Shown here one piece after another: positions 41,278 through 54,011 of a DNA stretch of 64,000 bases. The notes beneath the pieces are model-generated. The model did not search any database. It was not told where the DNA came from and saw nothing but the letters and a program-made list of their open reading frames with translations. Source of the stretch: Lumbricus rubellus (taxonomy: Eukaryota; Annelida; Clitellata; Crassiclitellata; Lumbricidae); the NCBI GenBank assembly GCA_945859605.1, contig OX243817.1, forward strand, positions 30,409,289 to 30,473,288, given 5' to 3'. A program made the translations under genes and the position numbers. The first letter of the stretch is position 1. Each line of letters begins with the position of its first letter.

Positions 41278-44027
41278 GTGTAAACATCATGTATGTTGCT
41301 AAATAGAAGCCATTCGCTGTGAAAGAAATCTGTTCAGCACTTTAAAGTTTCTAAAGGCATATAAATGTATAGATACCGTACACATTGCAGTCTGACGTTA
41401 CTGCTGATTAAGCTGATGTCTGCCATCAAAATTGTATCCATATTTTTGTGATTTTGCTCGATAACAATGTCTGGTATCCTTCATTTCTTATTTTCTTAGT
41501 CGCTGATAATTAGGACAATTTATCAAAGTTTTCCATACTTAAGAATTTCCAGTTTTTCGCAATTTTTTCCAAATGAGCATGCTGATGTTACTTCCCCCAC
41601 TGAATCGAACGTAGATACATGGTCAGAGTTTACAAAATTCGTTAAATTTCTACTAACAATCATGCTGATTTATATAGACACACTTGCTAATTAATTACTG
41701 TTAGTATGTGATGATGTAGAAAATTTCTGTGTCTGGGCAAGTGTACATGTGAAACTGCTGGTCAATATGCATCACTAATGTGAGCAGCTTTCAGCAGATG
41801 GATTTTGCTAATTAATTACTGAACCTAATTGACGTTACGAAGTAGGCCAACTGTTTTGAGCGTTTGTTTATCAGAAAGAGATTGCTGCTCTACTTTGAAT
41901 TACAGTACTCATCCCTTGCACTACAGACTGTACTAGACCACTGATGAATTTGTTATAGTTGAAAATGTAATGTTTATTTTAATATAACTAAATGCTGTTT
42001 AGGTGAATAGAAATTGACTGCAACAGTGAAAGTCTCTGCTCTGTTGTCAGGTTCAGTGTAAACTAAGAAAAATGTGCGTGCATTTGAAGTCCCATTGTTG
42101 AAGTATGGGATTGTAAGCAAATATGTCATGATCTCTCAGGAATGAAAATATGGTAATGAATAGAAAACTTAATGTCTTGCCTGAAGTTCAAAGCATGCTC
42201 TTTGCACCATAATAAAATATTGTTATTATTATTATTTGTCTTTTCATATTAATTTTTTCTGTGCTAAAGGCAAAGAAGCGAGTGACAAAATTACTAGGGT
42301 AATAATTACTTTAGTAAATGTTTTGACTCCTAATAAAATATGTTAAATGATTTTGGTTAAATGAAATGAACTTCTTGCCTAATGATCCATTTTGCATAAA
42401 TTATGTTCTTGGCCTTTGCCGTCTCTTAGCATCTTTATTATGAAATAGTAGCGGCTACAGCCTAGAGATTATGGATAGTTGATTGCACATGTTTCTGTTT
42501 AACAAAGTTTCTAATAAGTAATCAAGTTGAAAAGTCAAGTTAGCAGTGTATTGCTAGGACAAACCTTGCTTGACATACATTTAACAGTTTTCTGATTTTT
42601 TCAGATTTTTTTAATCAGTTGCTGTTATGGCAACTGTTGATACGGCTGAATCTTGTGCTCTAGCACTTGGCTGTGTTTCTAATCATAATGTATTTGTGGC
42701 ATTTGTGTACGTCTGTTTTAAAGTGCATTTGAGTGGCGCTATCTATTGTCCTGTTGTTGAATCTCAGACTGTTACTTTGCTCTGTGTTCGTGAAGTGCAA
42801 TGGAAATAACTTTACCTGAATTGTTCATTACCCGTTGTTTCTCTGGTTTACATGAAATTGGCTGCAGAATAATAACCTGTGTAACGCTGCGATTTGGCAA
42901 AAAGTTATCATGAAACTATTAGCACTTACAGGTTGATTTTAAAACAAGCTTAATGTGAATAAAATTTCAGTAATATATATAAATATATATGGTGAAGTGT
43001 TTTTTGTATTGTAACATATGGCATTTGAAAGAAGCTTTTGCTGTATGATTAAAACAGAATAGGACAATATCAAAGCATTCTTTGAAAAGTGAAACCACTG
43101 CAATGACATCCAACCAAGATTGTTGCTTAGAAGAAGATATCAATTTATGAGAGATCTTTGCTATGCAATAAATCAAGATTACCATAAAGGAGATTGAAAA
43201 TAAGCAGAATCATATATAAAAAAATAATGCAATGGACTTCAAGATCTTTTAATTTGCAGGACAGGACAGTAAGAAAATAGCTTCGTATATATCCTATAGT
43301 GGAATGTGGGACAAGTATTGATCATCATTCATCATGTCTGAAACTCTGAACTGGCATTGTATGAAATGAAATTCCTGGGATCAGCCATTTATTTCATCAC
43401 TGCTCTGCCTAAACTAGCTCATTCCAGTACATGATTATAACAGGGTAAGATGCATTCAAAAATATATACCCATGGATAGATTATTTCTATGAGCTGACAC
43501 AACTGTATTTTAAATTCCCTATCAAGATATGTGGGACCAGATGAGTGTACTTGACTTTTTTGCCTACTGATAAACTTCTTCTGTATGGAATTTGAACAAG
43601 CTACATGTCTCTTTAGTGCAGTAGATTTTACGATGGACTGTGTGACATTATAACGAAAAACACAGTTAAGAGTTACTTTAACATATATTATTACTGTTTG
43701 CGGTTATACTAGGAAAAGTTATTATTCATAGCTGTAATACACAGTACCAGCATTCTTCACATTTTTCAGAAGAATTCTTCATTTCCCTTGACTGTTAATA
43801 GCCTACTACTTCGGTGCGGGACATCGGGCTCTTACCGTTAACTTTGCTCAACAGACCATGGGGCACTGTTTAATACAAATAAAATATTGCATTTCTGGTG
43901 TATTTTCTGCCTATTTCTTCCATCTCTGGAATTCTTGTTAAAGGTGCCATAATATTAACTAATAATATTTAGTAAACGTGCCACGCTATGCCAGGCTAGA
44001 AGATATCTCGAAAACAAAGCCTGTTGT

Positions 44028-44244
44028 TTGTTTGTATGTGCACTTGTTATAGCGCCCCTTCAAGCTCTCTCTACTCAGAGGCGCTCCCGATGCAGAGCGG
44101 ACACTGCATCGGAGTTTCACGCCGAAGCGCTGAGCAATTGTAAGTGAAGAACTTGCCCAAGGTCCTTACGCGGCGAGGTGGATTCGAACCTCGAACCTTC
44201 CGGCTCCAAGGCAACGACGCCACCACTACACCACCGCGCCCCAC
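44028..44244 (-). mobile_element. tRNA-derived SINE, antisense, nearly intact
   Basis: The reverse complement contains GGTTCGAATCC, CCTTGGGCAAGTTCTTCACT, CGGAGTTTCACGCCG (complement) and CTTGAAGGGGCGCTATAACA. Very close to the copy at 30105, so probably a young subfamily. Confidence 0.88.
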
Positions 44245-44276
44245 ATCTATTTATGTTGGCACATAAATAGATGTGG
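44241..44276. repeat. Perfect 15-bp stem hairpin at the SINE edge
   Basis: CCACATCTATTTATG and CATAAATAGATGTGG pair perfectly around a 6-base loop at the 5' edge of the antisense SINE. Confidence 0.7.
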
Positions 44277-45194
44277 AAAAGCAATGGCATATCTTCAAGT
44301 TTCACTCAGCATTGTTAGCTGACTTTTAAACATGTTGGAATTTACCTGTGCTGACACCTGGTGGCTGACTAATAATTGCATGCACCTCAGACTCACATTA
44401 TTGTCTGACTGTTTGCACACTTTTACACAGTAAATGTTTTCTTAGTGGCATGAACTTATGAAGAAACACTGATTAACATCATTGTATTTGAAATTTCTGA
44501 GCGCTGCAAATTATATGACAACCATGGCAGGGAAGACCCTCCGACTTTTAATTCTTGAATACATAAAATTCTTGTCTTTATAATATTATACGAATTTCAA
44601 CAGTGAATTTTAAACAGAGAGGAAACAAATTCAAATAATTAGCTGCACATAACAAAGCCTGAACTATCCAACATAATTTTTAACCCATAAAATGAGTAAG
44701 CTTTTGTCAACATTACCCACAAAACAACCCACGCTGTGTTAATGAATGACTTGATGAAAATTACACATACCAAATGACAAGAAGGCTGAAAACACTCTTT
44801 ACATCCAGAACGTACCAAATCATTTTATTCTTTCAATATCTGATAATACACTGCCAGTTGTGCAGCCAGTTTGAAAAATACCGTTCGTTTCCTTTCATAG
44901 CAAAAATCAGAACTGTACATGATTTACAAAATATTAAATAAAATTCAACCAGTGTAACCTACACAGCGTAATTGTACAGAAATCAACTGCTACAGAAACA
45001 CAAATAAGCGTGACCAGAACCAAGTAACACTAGCAACATTACAACCGCACAGTTGTACGGGAACAGTTACACCTTCAGGATATGCAAACAATGTCCTCTC
45101 ATTTTTATTTTTTTGCGACAGGTCCCAACATATCTTTAATGCCAACATTTTTTATCTCCAACATACCGTAATCTGAATCGTTTGCTAACTATGC

Positions 45195-45245
45195 GGTAGC
45201 TACGTTAAGCGCCTTCGTGAGGTTTATTGTAAGGCGCTATATAAA
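45195..45245 (+). mobile_element. Retroposon tail remnant
   Basis: AAGCGCCTTCGTGAGG, then GTAAGGCGCTATATAAATG, a typical LINE/SINE 3' end variant. The rest of the element is not recognisable. Confidence 0.45.
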
Positions 45246-46749
45246 TGTGCATATACATACATACATGCATATTTTATACAAGCAGTGTTTCCATGCAAAA
45301 ACTGCTGACATAATTTAGTTTTTGACCTTCACAAGAAAATTTCTAAGTTTTATTTACAGGGATAACAAACCTTACAATCTACACTGTAGTTTAAAAAGGA
45401 TCCACTGCACAAATAATGCTTCTGTCGTCATTACAGAATTTTTTCCATGGCATAACTCTAACAGAGATTTTCAAGAATTATTCAACAAATTCCAGCAGCA
45501 TTGAGTTAGTTTCATTCCATTCCTGATATTAACGAAGGTAGGAACATCATTATGATATACATCGGTTGTGTAAATAATTCTACAGAAACTGGAACAATTC
45601 CATGGAAAACAAGGTTTATCTCCGACATATGTCATTCCACTTGTGCAAGTTCACCTTCATTTCTCAACTGTGTGGCATGAAAAATGGCTAAAATTCAGCC
45701 AATAACTCCATCCACCCAGCCTCTCAATCACGAATAAATAAGATTCAACGTGCTTTGAACTGGCTGCAACACTTCTATCAACTACACAATACAATATAGG
45801 CTGTAGTCTCTATGTCTTTCGGACGGACCTTCTGGGCTTGACCTCATTACGGTTTGGTTTTCATGAGCCTTTGGCTGACGTTGGTGCAATATAAATTGCT
45901 AAATTATAATTACATTACACTTTACCAGGAGGCTCCGTTTTCCGTTTTCGGGTCTTATGAGCTATCACTCGTCATACACCCCATGTAGCAGTTAGGCCAG
46001 GGATATGTCATGCATTTGACAATCTGGATTGAGGCAAACCCCTAACCACACTGAAAATTAACATTATTCAGCCTGTTACAGAAAAAGATACATTCCAGAG
46101 TATCTAAAGAAACCTATATAGATTCTGTTACATAGCAATCTTTGATTGCCATACAAATATTCATGCACACACATACATGTATATATATCCAAATACTGCA
46201 TACACATTTAAATAGGCTCGGACCGCTTCTACCATTGGTGTACAGTGTACAGTGTGCACTCCCTTCATCCTGGTCTTTTCAGCCAAATCGCTAATAATTT
46301 ACATTTGTGTAATTAGTTAAAGCAATTCTACATATACAAAATCAACCAAAAAATTTACACTTATAATCATGTAATTTTAAATTTACACCAGTTATTTCAC
46401 ATTCATATTCATGATTAACTTAAAACCAATTCTTCAAAAACAATGCTTAAATACAAGTCAGAATAACCGACGTTACTCAGTACAATAAATCTAGATCTAT
46501 ATTATCACTGCATAACCTTGATTAGCTTATTTTCTGAATATATCAGATTAAACAGTTCATCTGTACAGACTAGACCAGTGCACATCATTCCAAGTTGTGT
46601 TTACATGCGCGAAGTCTTGCACGAATAAATGCTTAAATTCTGAATCGTGTTCATTTCAAGAATCTAAAAGTTTGTAACCGCCAGCTGTTTGCGTGCCATC
46701 AAAAACATGCCATCACAGACTATCACTGGTTTATTTATTTGCTTATTTC

Positions 46750-46957
46750 TCGCATTTACTACAGCGCCCCTTCAAAACATCCACTCAGAGGCGCTCCCGA
46801 CTGCAGCGCGGGCACTGCATCAGTCTTTCACACCAAAGCGCACGAACAATTGCAAGTGAAGGACTTGATCAAGTTCTTACGCGGCACTTGAGGCGGAATC
46901 GAACCTGGAACCCTGACTCCAAGGCACCAAACCAACCACTACACCACCATGCCCCTA
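46750..46957 (-). mobile_element. tRNA-derived SINE, antisense, diverged
   Basis: Shares GCGCCCCTTCAAAACATCC, CAGAGGCGCTCCCGACTGCA and TTGCAAGTGAAGGACTTG with the family, but the B-box region is altered and the middle has small changes. Confidence 0.78.
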
Positions 46958-47749
46958 CAAACACTGGTGACTGTGTTTCACATAAAAATTATGCAGTGGT
47001 GACTGCTACATCAAAAAGAAGCCTATTAACCGTCAGAAACCAAGGCAAAGAACAGACCAAGTAAATCATTTCATCTGTGTAGTAAATAGCATCTATAGAG
47101 AAACTTCACATCAAGTGTATAAAACCCAAGCTGACAACGGACAGCAGTTATTGATAAGAAAATAGCAAGAAAGAAATTAGACGAGAGGCCACATTTTTTA
47201 CAAGTTACATGAAACTGGTAGACTCTAAGCTAGAATACCAATTTCATAATAATTAGTTAGTGGAGTATTGATCAGTATATAAAGTTACATGGTGCACCTA
47301 GACAATTTCTTAAATGCATTCGTGTAACAGAATAGTTGTCTAGATTGAGTGCTATAAAGCAAAATGCGTCATCAAAAACTTTAAAGAAAATAACAAAAAA
47401 ATTAAAAGTCTGGAATATATATATAAGTAATTTTTAAACTGCTGTTTGGAAAGTTATGCAAACCTTCTAACATATAAAGCATCATTCTGGAGGTTATAAG
47501 ACACTTGCAAGTTTAAATATCCCTTACACTGAATGATATATTATGTTCAAACATTTTTACAAAGCTCATAAATCAAAATCGTACAAGTTTGATAAACTCT
47601 AAAAGGTGATAATAAAATGGGTGTACACTGTACAATTACTATGTGCCTTCCACTATATTCAAGTTTTCAAAACAGGTATTAGAGTTTGAGTTAACCTTTT
47701 ACCAACCAAAGTGTAGTAAATGCCATGGGAAACCCTATACAATCTTAAA

Positions 47750-48145
47750 TGCTGCTGCTTAAATGCATAGCATGCCTTCCACGGTTTTCTCACATAATTT
47801 CCAATTGCATGGCTGAAGCCTTACACTGGCTTCCTTTCCAATATAAGATCATCGTCATGCTCTCCAAATCCCAACTTGGTCTTGTCCCGAAATATCTCTC
47901 AGCAACATTTGTTCGTCCCTTGCGCTCTACCGACCATCTTCAAGACATCTTTGTCCTTCATGTTAGGTGTGCCTTAAAGTTCTCAGACTCGAACATTTGT
48001 TGTGATAGGTCCCTCCACATGGAATGGCCTTCCCCTCTTTTACGGACGAAACTCATGTCCTGGCTCTTCCCAGCAGCCTCTTACTCTCTCAAGATATTTC
48101 TTTTCCCTCGGGGCTTCTCTGCTGAAAGTGCCTCTGAATAGTCTA
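47750..48145 (+). mobile_element. LINE remnant, CR1/L2-like reverse-transcriptase C-terminus
   Basis: The frame contains MAEALHWLPFQYKIIVMLSK, LGLVPKYLSATFVRPLRSTD, DRSLHMEWPSPLL and SLKIFLFPRGF. This matches the LHWLP...RI..K.......GLAP.YLS...DR.....WN.LP..LR...S.FK..LKT.LF tail of CR1/L2-type ORF2 proteins. It ends in AGTGCCTCTGAATAG, the tail also found on the SINEs. Confidence 0.8.
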
Positions 48146-48376
48146 TGCTGCGAGAGTTGTGCTCGACAAATTTTAGATACGATACAATATACTGTACGAT
48201 ACACACTCGGTCGGTACACATAATTATGTGGTTAAGTTTTTTTTACCAGCCACTGAAACGAAAACACTTTTGCAAGGTAGCTAAATTAGAAATAAAGCAG
48301 GAAACATGGTTTCATTCAAAGAGCTATCACTTGACCAATGCAAAAAAGAGTAAAAATCCTAAAGGCCTGTTGACCT

Positions 48377-48447
48377 TTAACCCTTTAATGCCGGAAGGTA
48401 CAGGATTCCCCATACCATTTACTACCATCTCGGCATTAAAGCATTAA
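48377..48447. mobile_element. TTAA-bounded hairpin MITE
   Basis: TTAACCCTTTAATGCCG at the left and CGGCATTAAAGCATTAA at the right pair at 15 of 17 positions around a 37-bp core. Same class as the 17030 element but with a different terminal sequence. Confidence 0.65.
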
Positions 48448-50034
48448 GCCAATCTTTCAAACATTCGATACTGATCCGTCATTCCCATGTTTTCGATTAT
48501 TCGTTTCAACCATCAAAAGTGCAAGTATCTATCGTTAAAAAGCGTGCCATGCATAAACATTTAAATGTACATATTACATCAACTAGATTCTTATCCAACC
48601 AACCACATGGTTGATAATTATTATCCGAAAAATAATTCAGTGCAAATTAACTATCAATCACAACTCACATAGTGCAGTAAAACACGTATTGTGGCAACAA
48701 CAGTTCATTTGAGAAACTACAGGATCAATCACATATTCCTTTGTCCATAGGCAGGCCATCCTCAAGTGCCTTGAAACCAGGAGCAACCCAACACACCTGT
48801 AAAGGATCACTAGCACAATTTCAGGCACCATATTTCAAAGGACAAGCAGCAAATGCATACAGGTAAATCATAAATGAAGGGCTGTTTATATATTACACAC
48901 GCAAGGAGGGGTCACAAGATTTAGGTGATTTGTGTAAAAGTGCGTATAGTTACGGGGGAGTTAGCGAATGTACGAATGCAAAATAAATGTTTAATTATGA
49001 CATCCACATTAGCCTATTCATAACTGTATTTATCCTACAGTAACTGCTGATGTCATTTGACTATATTAAAATTAAATTCTGTTCAGATCTAAACATTAAA
49101 TCATAACAGTTACGAAGATCTTCAAAGCGTGGTCCTATGCCTGAAGGGTCTGCCAGCCAAAGCACAACATAACATCAGTCCAAACACTGGAAAATGATTC
49201 TGAAATAATAAAGAAGAGAAGTTTGCATATCTGTTAAATGTGGGAGTGTGAATGAACAAGTGCATAATGTACAGATTACCCTGTCAAAACCACAGGTAAG
49301 CAGCCACTGAGGCAAAGAATAACAGCTTCAATTTCAAACAATCCATTGGTTAAATTTGACTAACAGAATTCAGATACACAAAATGCTATTTAGTCTACAA
49401 TTTTATGGATGTGTACAACTGACCAGCACACAGCAAAGCTGAATTGTGTACCAAACACCAGTTTGCAGTGTTACTCCAAGCTGTACAATCATTGTACAGC
49501 AGAGTGAATCGCCACATTTGCAGACAAATGACATTACATACCATTGAACAGTTAAAAGCCAATTCAAAACAGTGGACAGCTGCCTCACAGAACGGCATAC
49601 ACGTATCTGCTGGCTGAATCACTTGCCACAGTCCGACAAAGTGGTGACAAATTTAGGAAAAGCAAAGCAGTGGACGTTTAGATCAAAACGTACAAAACTG
49701 AAGTTAAATAAACAAGTGCACAACACGTTTCTTCCTAGCAAGCACCTGCATATATATTTCTTCTACACGAAGTGCACATAAAAAAATTAAGCAAATGAAT
49801 TCTTAACGTAAACATTAACGCAGCTCTCGTACCCACAGAGGGCATCACTCCTGCCGCTGCTACCCAGAGTGACATCACACACAGCCAACTCTTCATCAAT
49901 CAGATGAACAATCAATCAATCAATCACTTGCGTGGCCTACAAAGCCAACCAAATCCCCTTTGCTCAACAGCAGAGCTCTTTCTTTGGCTTCACCAGCCAT
50001 CAGACATTGCAACCCAGACACCATCGCGTAAAAA

Positions 50035-51453
50035 TCATTCAGTGCCTGTATCGCCGCTACCCATGACCATTCCTCCGGCTGCAGTCATCGGGAGCATGGC
50101 GTTGGAGGGAAGAAGGACCGCCTGCGACAGCGTCATAGCGGACATCGAATACATCGGACGGAGGTACTGAGATCGCGACGCTGGCACTTCACCCGGCTCC
50201 AGTTTCGTCGATTCCGCTTCGACCAACGACGTCGTCGTCGTCGCAGCCACTCCGAAATGCTTCTTCTGGACGTGCTTGCGCAGTTCGATCGGGAGGAGGA
50301 AGTTCTCGCCGCAGTGCTCGCATCGGTGCTTCTTCGAGCCCTGCCAGTGGTTTCGCAGCTTGTGAATGCGCATCGCGCCGGCCGAGTAGAAGAAGTGTTC
50401 GCACAGTTCGCACTGGTAGATTCGCGAGCGCGTGTGCATCGCGTTGACGTGATTTTTCAAATAGCACTTGGTCGACAGAAATATTCCGCAGAACATGCAC
50501 TGGAACTTTTTCCGCTGCCCGCCCGGCGCGACCGTCCCTCCGCCGTTCGGGTCGGGCTTGGGGCACGCGTCCAAACCGACGTCCGTAACCGAATTCTGGT
50601 TCGACAGCGGAAGCGCGTTGAGAATCGGCGACGTGCCCATCGCACTTCCCACGTCGGAGATGTTTGGAGCCGCTGCAGCGCCGACGCCGCCCTCGGCCTT
50701 CACCGTCTGATAGCTCGGAAGGCGGTGCGCCATTGCGAGCGTCTTGATATCCGGAAGCTTCACGTGGTTCTGCTGACCTGAATGGTTGGCCACCGCGTTG
50801 TTGGCTTCGATTCGACTCGCATTGCTCGCCTTGATCGCGGCCAACGTCTTGGCAACCGTGTCAACGCGTCGGCTCGTTGACCGCTGGGAAGCCTCCGAGA
50901 AGCGCGGCATCGAAGCAACGTTCGGCGCTTGCTCGTTCATTTTCAGCGCTTTCTGCCGAATGTCGTCGAAGCTGAGGTCGACGGCACTGCGATCCTGAGC
51001 AGGTGATATCGGCGATACCCTCAGAGCGGCGTTTGACGATTGGCAATCGTCCATTGCCATCCGTCCGTCTTCCATGCCGCCAACAGCTGATTGCTGCTGC
51101 TGCGACGGATTGATAAAGTAACTGTTCAAATCGACAGCACCCTGCATCGAAAAAAGCAGTGCCTCTGCAACCTGCTGTGGGTTGTTTACTCCCTGCACGT
51201 GTTGCAACGTAAGGGCTGCGTTGGCAAGACTTATTCTTGTCGCCAGCTCAGCCACTCGTGACGCCGTGTCTGTCTGGCCCTTGACAGCTTCCTCGTCCAA
51301 GAGGCAGGTGAACACCTTCTCCCCGTCCGACCGAACGTGAATGCTGCCCGATATTTCGAGTCTCTGATCATATTTTATGTTAACTTCACAGAAGGTTTTG
51401 ATCGTCTTCACCAGCAAGACACTAAGAGAGGGGCACACCACTTTCCGTTCCAT
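50035..51453 (-). CDS. C2H2 zinc-finger protein (472 aa, intron-less coding region)
   Basis: ATG at 51453 (MERKVVCPSL...), stop at 50035. Five bases upstream of the ATG a splice acceptor GCATACAG|GAGTG (exon start 51458) suggests a 5' UTR intron. The frame could also open at 51483, which is less likely. Residues about 1-60 form a compact, conserved-looking segment (VNIKYDQRLEISGSIHV, EKVFTCLLDEEAVKG), followed by a helix-rich part, a QQQQ run and Ser/Ala-rich linkers. Three clustered fingers follow: C319/C322-H335/H340, C348/C351-H364/H369, C378/C381-H394/H399, all CX2CX12HX4H. The tail is Thr/Met-rich. Probably a nuclear DNA-binding regulator (inference from fingers). I do not recognise the family; the N-terminal segment has no name I can give. 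Confidence 0.9.
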   Translation of the reverse strand: MERKVVCPSLSVLLVKTIKTFCEVNIKYDQRLEISGSIHVRSDGEKVFTCLLDEEAVKGQTDTASRVAELATRISLANAALTLQHVQGVNNPQQVAEALLFSMQGAVDLNSYFINPSQQQQSAVGGMEDGRMAMDDCQSSNAALRVSPISPAQDRSAVDLSFDDIRQKALKMNEQAPNVASMPRFSEASQRSTSRRVDTVAKTLAAIKASNASRIEANNAVANHSGQQNHVKLPDIKTLAMAHRLPSYQTVKAEGGVGAAAAPNISDVGSAMGTSPILNALPLSNQNSVTDVGLDACPKPDPNGGGTVAPGGQRKKFQCMFCGIFLSTKCYLKNHVNAMHTRSRIYQCELCEHFFYSAGAMRIHKLRNHWQGSKKHRCEHCGENFLLPIELRKHVQKKHFGVAATTTTSLVEAESTKLEPGEVPASRSQYLRPMYSMSAMTLSQAVLLPSNAMLPMTAAGGMVMGSGDTGTE

Positions 51454-53754
51454 CACTCCTGTATGCAAAAACCAAAACAGCATCTACGTCAAGTGCAAAC
51501 TGAAAATGTAAACTGTCCTGATAAATTCGGACAGTCAGAAAGTGGAATGCTGGTATTGTATAAGATGTAGGCCTACAAAATATTAATTTCTGTGAAAACA
51601 CTGCAAAACACAAATATGCAATGGCGCTTTGTGATAAATAACCAGTGGCAGGACAGGCCTATCGTATGCCAGATTCTAGAGTGCCGGTGTAGGGTTGGGT
51701 TTAGTACAAACATTGCCATGTACACTGTGCGTTGCATGTACATTGTGAGCCATTAGAGCAAGTGGTAAACCGTTTACAATTTATAAAGTGCGCTACGGAC
51801 GCTACTTCCAGAAAAGAAAGCGGCACCAATCAGAATAAATCATCCGCAATAAACATCAATTATCCCAAGCACTTTCAGCGTCGAAATAGTTTTCAACTAC
51901 ACAGAAGACCAAGAAAGAACAAACATCCGTTCACCAAACGACGCCGAGGTCGTGTCAACAATTTGTTTATTGGCAATAAACAGTTTAACTGACGATAAAT
52001 TGACAAATTGTAAGAAACATTACTTCATTTGATAACCGTCTCAACAACAAGAGACATTGATTGCTGCCAATATCCGGTCACCACTGCAGCTATTCTTACG
52101 GCAGCCATGATGGATACATACTTATCTCGCGCAATAATGTTATGTAATAAAATACACTACCGCATTCTCGAGTTGTTTACGAAATAAGCCGTGTTCTTGG
52201 AGAAAGCGAGATTGGCCATTTTAGTCGGCGTGAATTAAAAAAAAGCTAGAAGAAATTTGTGACAAGCCAGTTTTATAGTTTTTAGTTAGGTAATATCATG
52301 TAGTATAACATACTAAAACCTACAAAGCGAATGTCATTAGGAAAATTCACAATTTAACACCAAAGTAGCGCACTTAATGACACACATTTTAGGCTGTAAT
52401 TCTGTGTACAGTCGGCGGATGTGCACAATCCTGGTGTCTGTTGTCCGTGTTTAGTGGGTCAGATAACCGAATGATATTGAAATTAAGGGGCCATTCCACA
52501 TGCTTTACAAGATCGACAAAGATTCGACATGCATAACTAAATTTAAAATATGCAGGGGCGAGCCATGAACAAAATTCAGGAGTTCCATTCCGGGTTTTTA
52601 AAAACTTTCCAATGGTCTTGGACGCAAAATACACAGAATTCTTTTAAAATTAGAATTTTTATTTCGGGCTTGAAACCGCCAAAACACCTCCTAAACGGGG
52701 GAGGGTTATGAAAAAATTATATTATTATGTAGGCCTAATATATTTACGGGCCGAACGAGCCCTTAGATTAAGAATTTTCAACAACTTTTAATTAGCAATA
52801 CTTACTTACTTAAATAGCCCAATATGAAACAGGTGTTCACAAGCACTCATCCAGCAAGCACTTGTCAGCAGAGTGAAGAAATTCTTACACTGATACTGTG
52901 TCAGGACTTAGATATTGTCTCTTGCTCTCTAAGCTAATAGACCTAAGAGAAAGAATTGATGTCCTCATTCATTACCCTGCTTGCAAATATTGGCAGGTAA
53001 AGTACGGTCATGAAAACAATTAGGTCCATAGATACAATGTGTTCTAGTTGCATGAGAGTGGTAATTAAGTGTGCAGCATTCATACATACACGGGATCCTT
53101 AGTGTCCACATTGTACAGAGAGTGATGCACTCATCAAAGCACAGAATATGACAATTACAGGCCTATATAGATAGTTATGCAACTTTGCAACACTATATAG
53201 ATCTATGACAGTCACTAACATTCCACCTATAAAAGAATTCAAGCATAAACATGCCATATATCGATATAAGACAGACTAGACAGTTGTTAATATAGAAATC
53301 TTTATTCATTAATTACAGCAGCATGTACAAAAAATTTAAAGAAACCAGAACAAAGCAGAATGAACTAAAAAAAGTGCTTGAGAACAACCTTAATTCCTTT
53401 TTAAACACATAATTATGTACATCTATGGGAGTACACAACTGAAATTATATGGTTTCAATGGAATGAGGTAATAGGTGTGGGTGGAGTTAAGTAACTGTTA
53501 GGGTTGCGTGAGTCCCAATGGAGTTCAATGTTGGCAAGCCAACAGGATGGAGCGGATCGTTCTGTCATGATGGATATCATATCTGTCTTTCATTGTGGTT
53601 TCTATTGGATCAAAACAGGAGATGTAATGCATGCCCGGTTTGTTGGAAAAATTGTGGTTTATTTGATGAACAAAGTCTTTCAGGATGTCACTTAGAAGAG
53701 AGAAAATTGAAATGCCATGGAGGAAATTTTTGAGTGTAAATTGGAACTGGGTTG

Positions 53755-53947
53755 CATGTTTATGTCGGAAACGTGCAATTTAATCATATAATTTTTGTGA
53801 AATTTATTTGTTTCATAAGCGTTTAAAGTTAATTCGGCCTTAGAATGCATAAACGTGCTAGGAATTGATTCGATTTTAACTGGTAGTTCAACCTCTTAAC
53901 AATATGTAGCATTTCCGTAGCAATATGTAATTGAGTTGATCGATAAT
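53755..53947. repeat. Internal inverted-repeat arm, left
   Basis: Begins CATGTTTATGTCGGAAACGT and ends TTGAGTTGATCGATAAT. Pairs in reverse with 54968-55158 at roughly 80 percent identity by eye. Confidence 0.85.
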
Positions 53948-54011
53948 TTGCTTCACTATGTTATTAATGTCTGCAGAAATGTCTGTAATAGGGGCGGAAT
54001 CCACAGCTTAG

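Larger units (their letters stand above)
38563..50034. other. Region between convergent genes (3' UTRs and repeats)
   Basis: No coding exon recognised on either strand across 11.5 kb. It should contain the 3' UTR and polyadenylation site of the RasGAP gene (candidate AATAAA at 42209-42215 and 43876-43882, unproven) and, from the other side, of the zinc-finger gene. Mobile elements: 41147, 44028, 46750, 47750, 48377. TA-rich arrays at 39628-39677 and 40690-40900. Confidence 0.5.

Noticed and set aside
50257..50781. 174-codon + strand frame opposite the zinc-finger gene
   Set aside because: Antisense shadow of the C2H2 coding region.
52094..52110. First exon of the zinc-finger gene on the - strand (ATGGCTGCC|GTAAGA)
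   Set aside because: Attractive donor and start, but splicing to the acceptor at 51458 would read GAG TGA and stop. It could only be a 5' UTR exon with a tiny upstream ORF.
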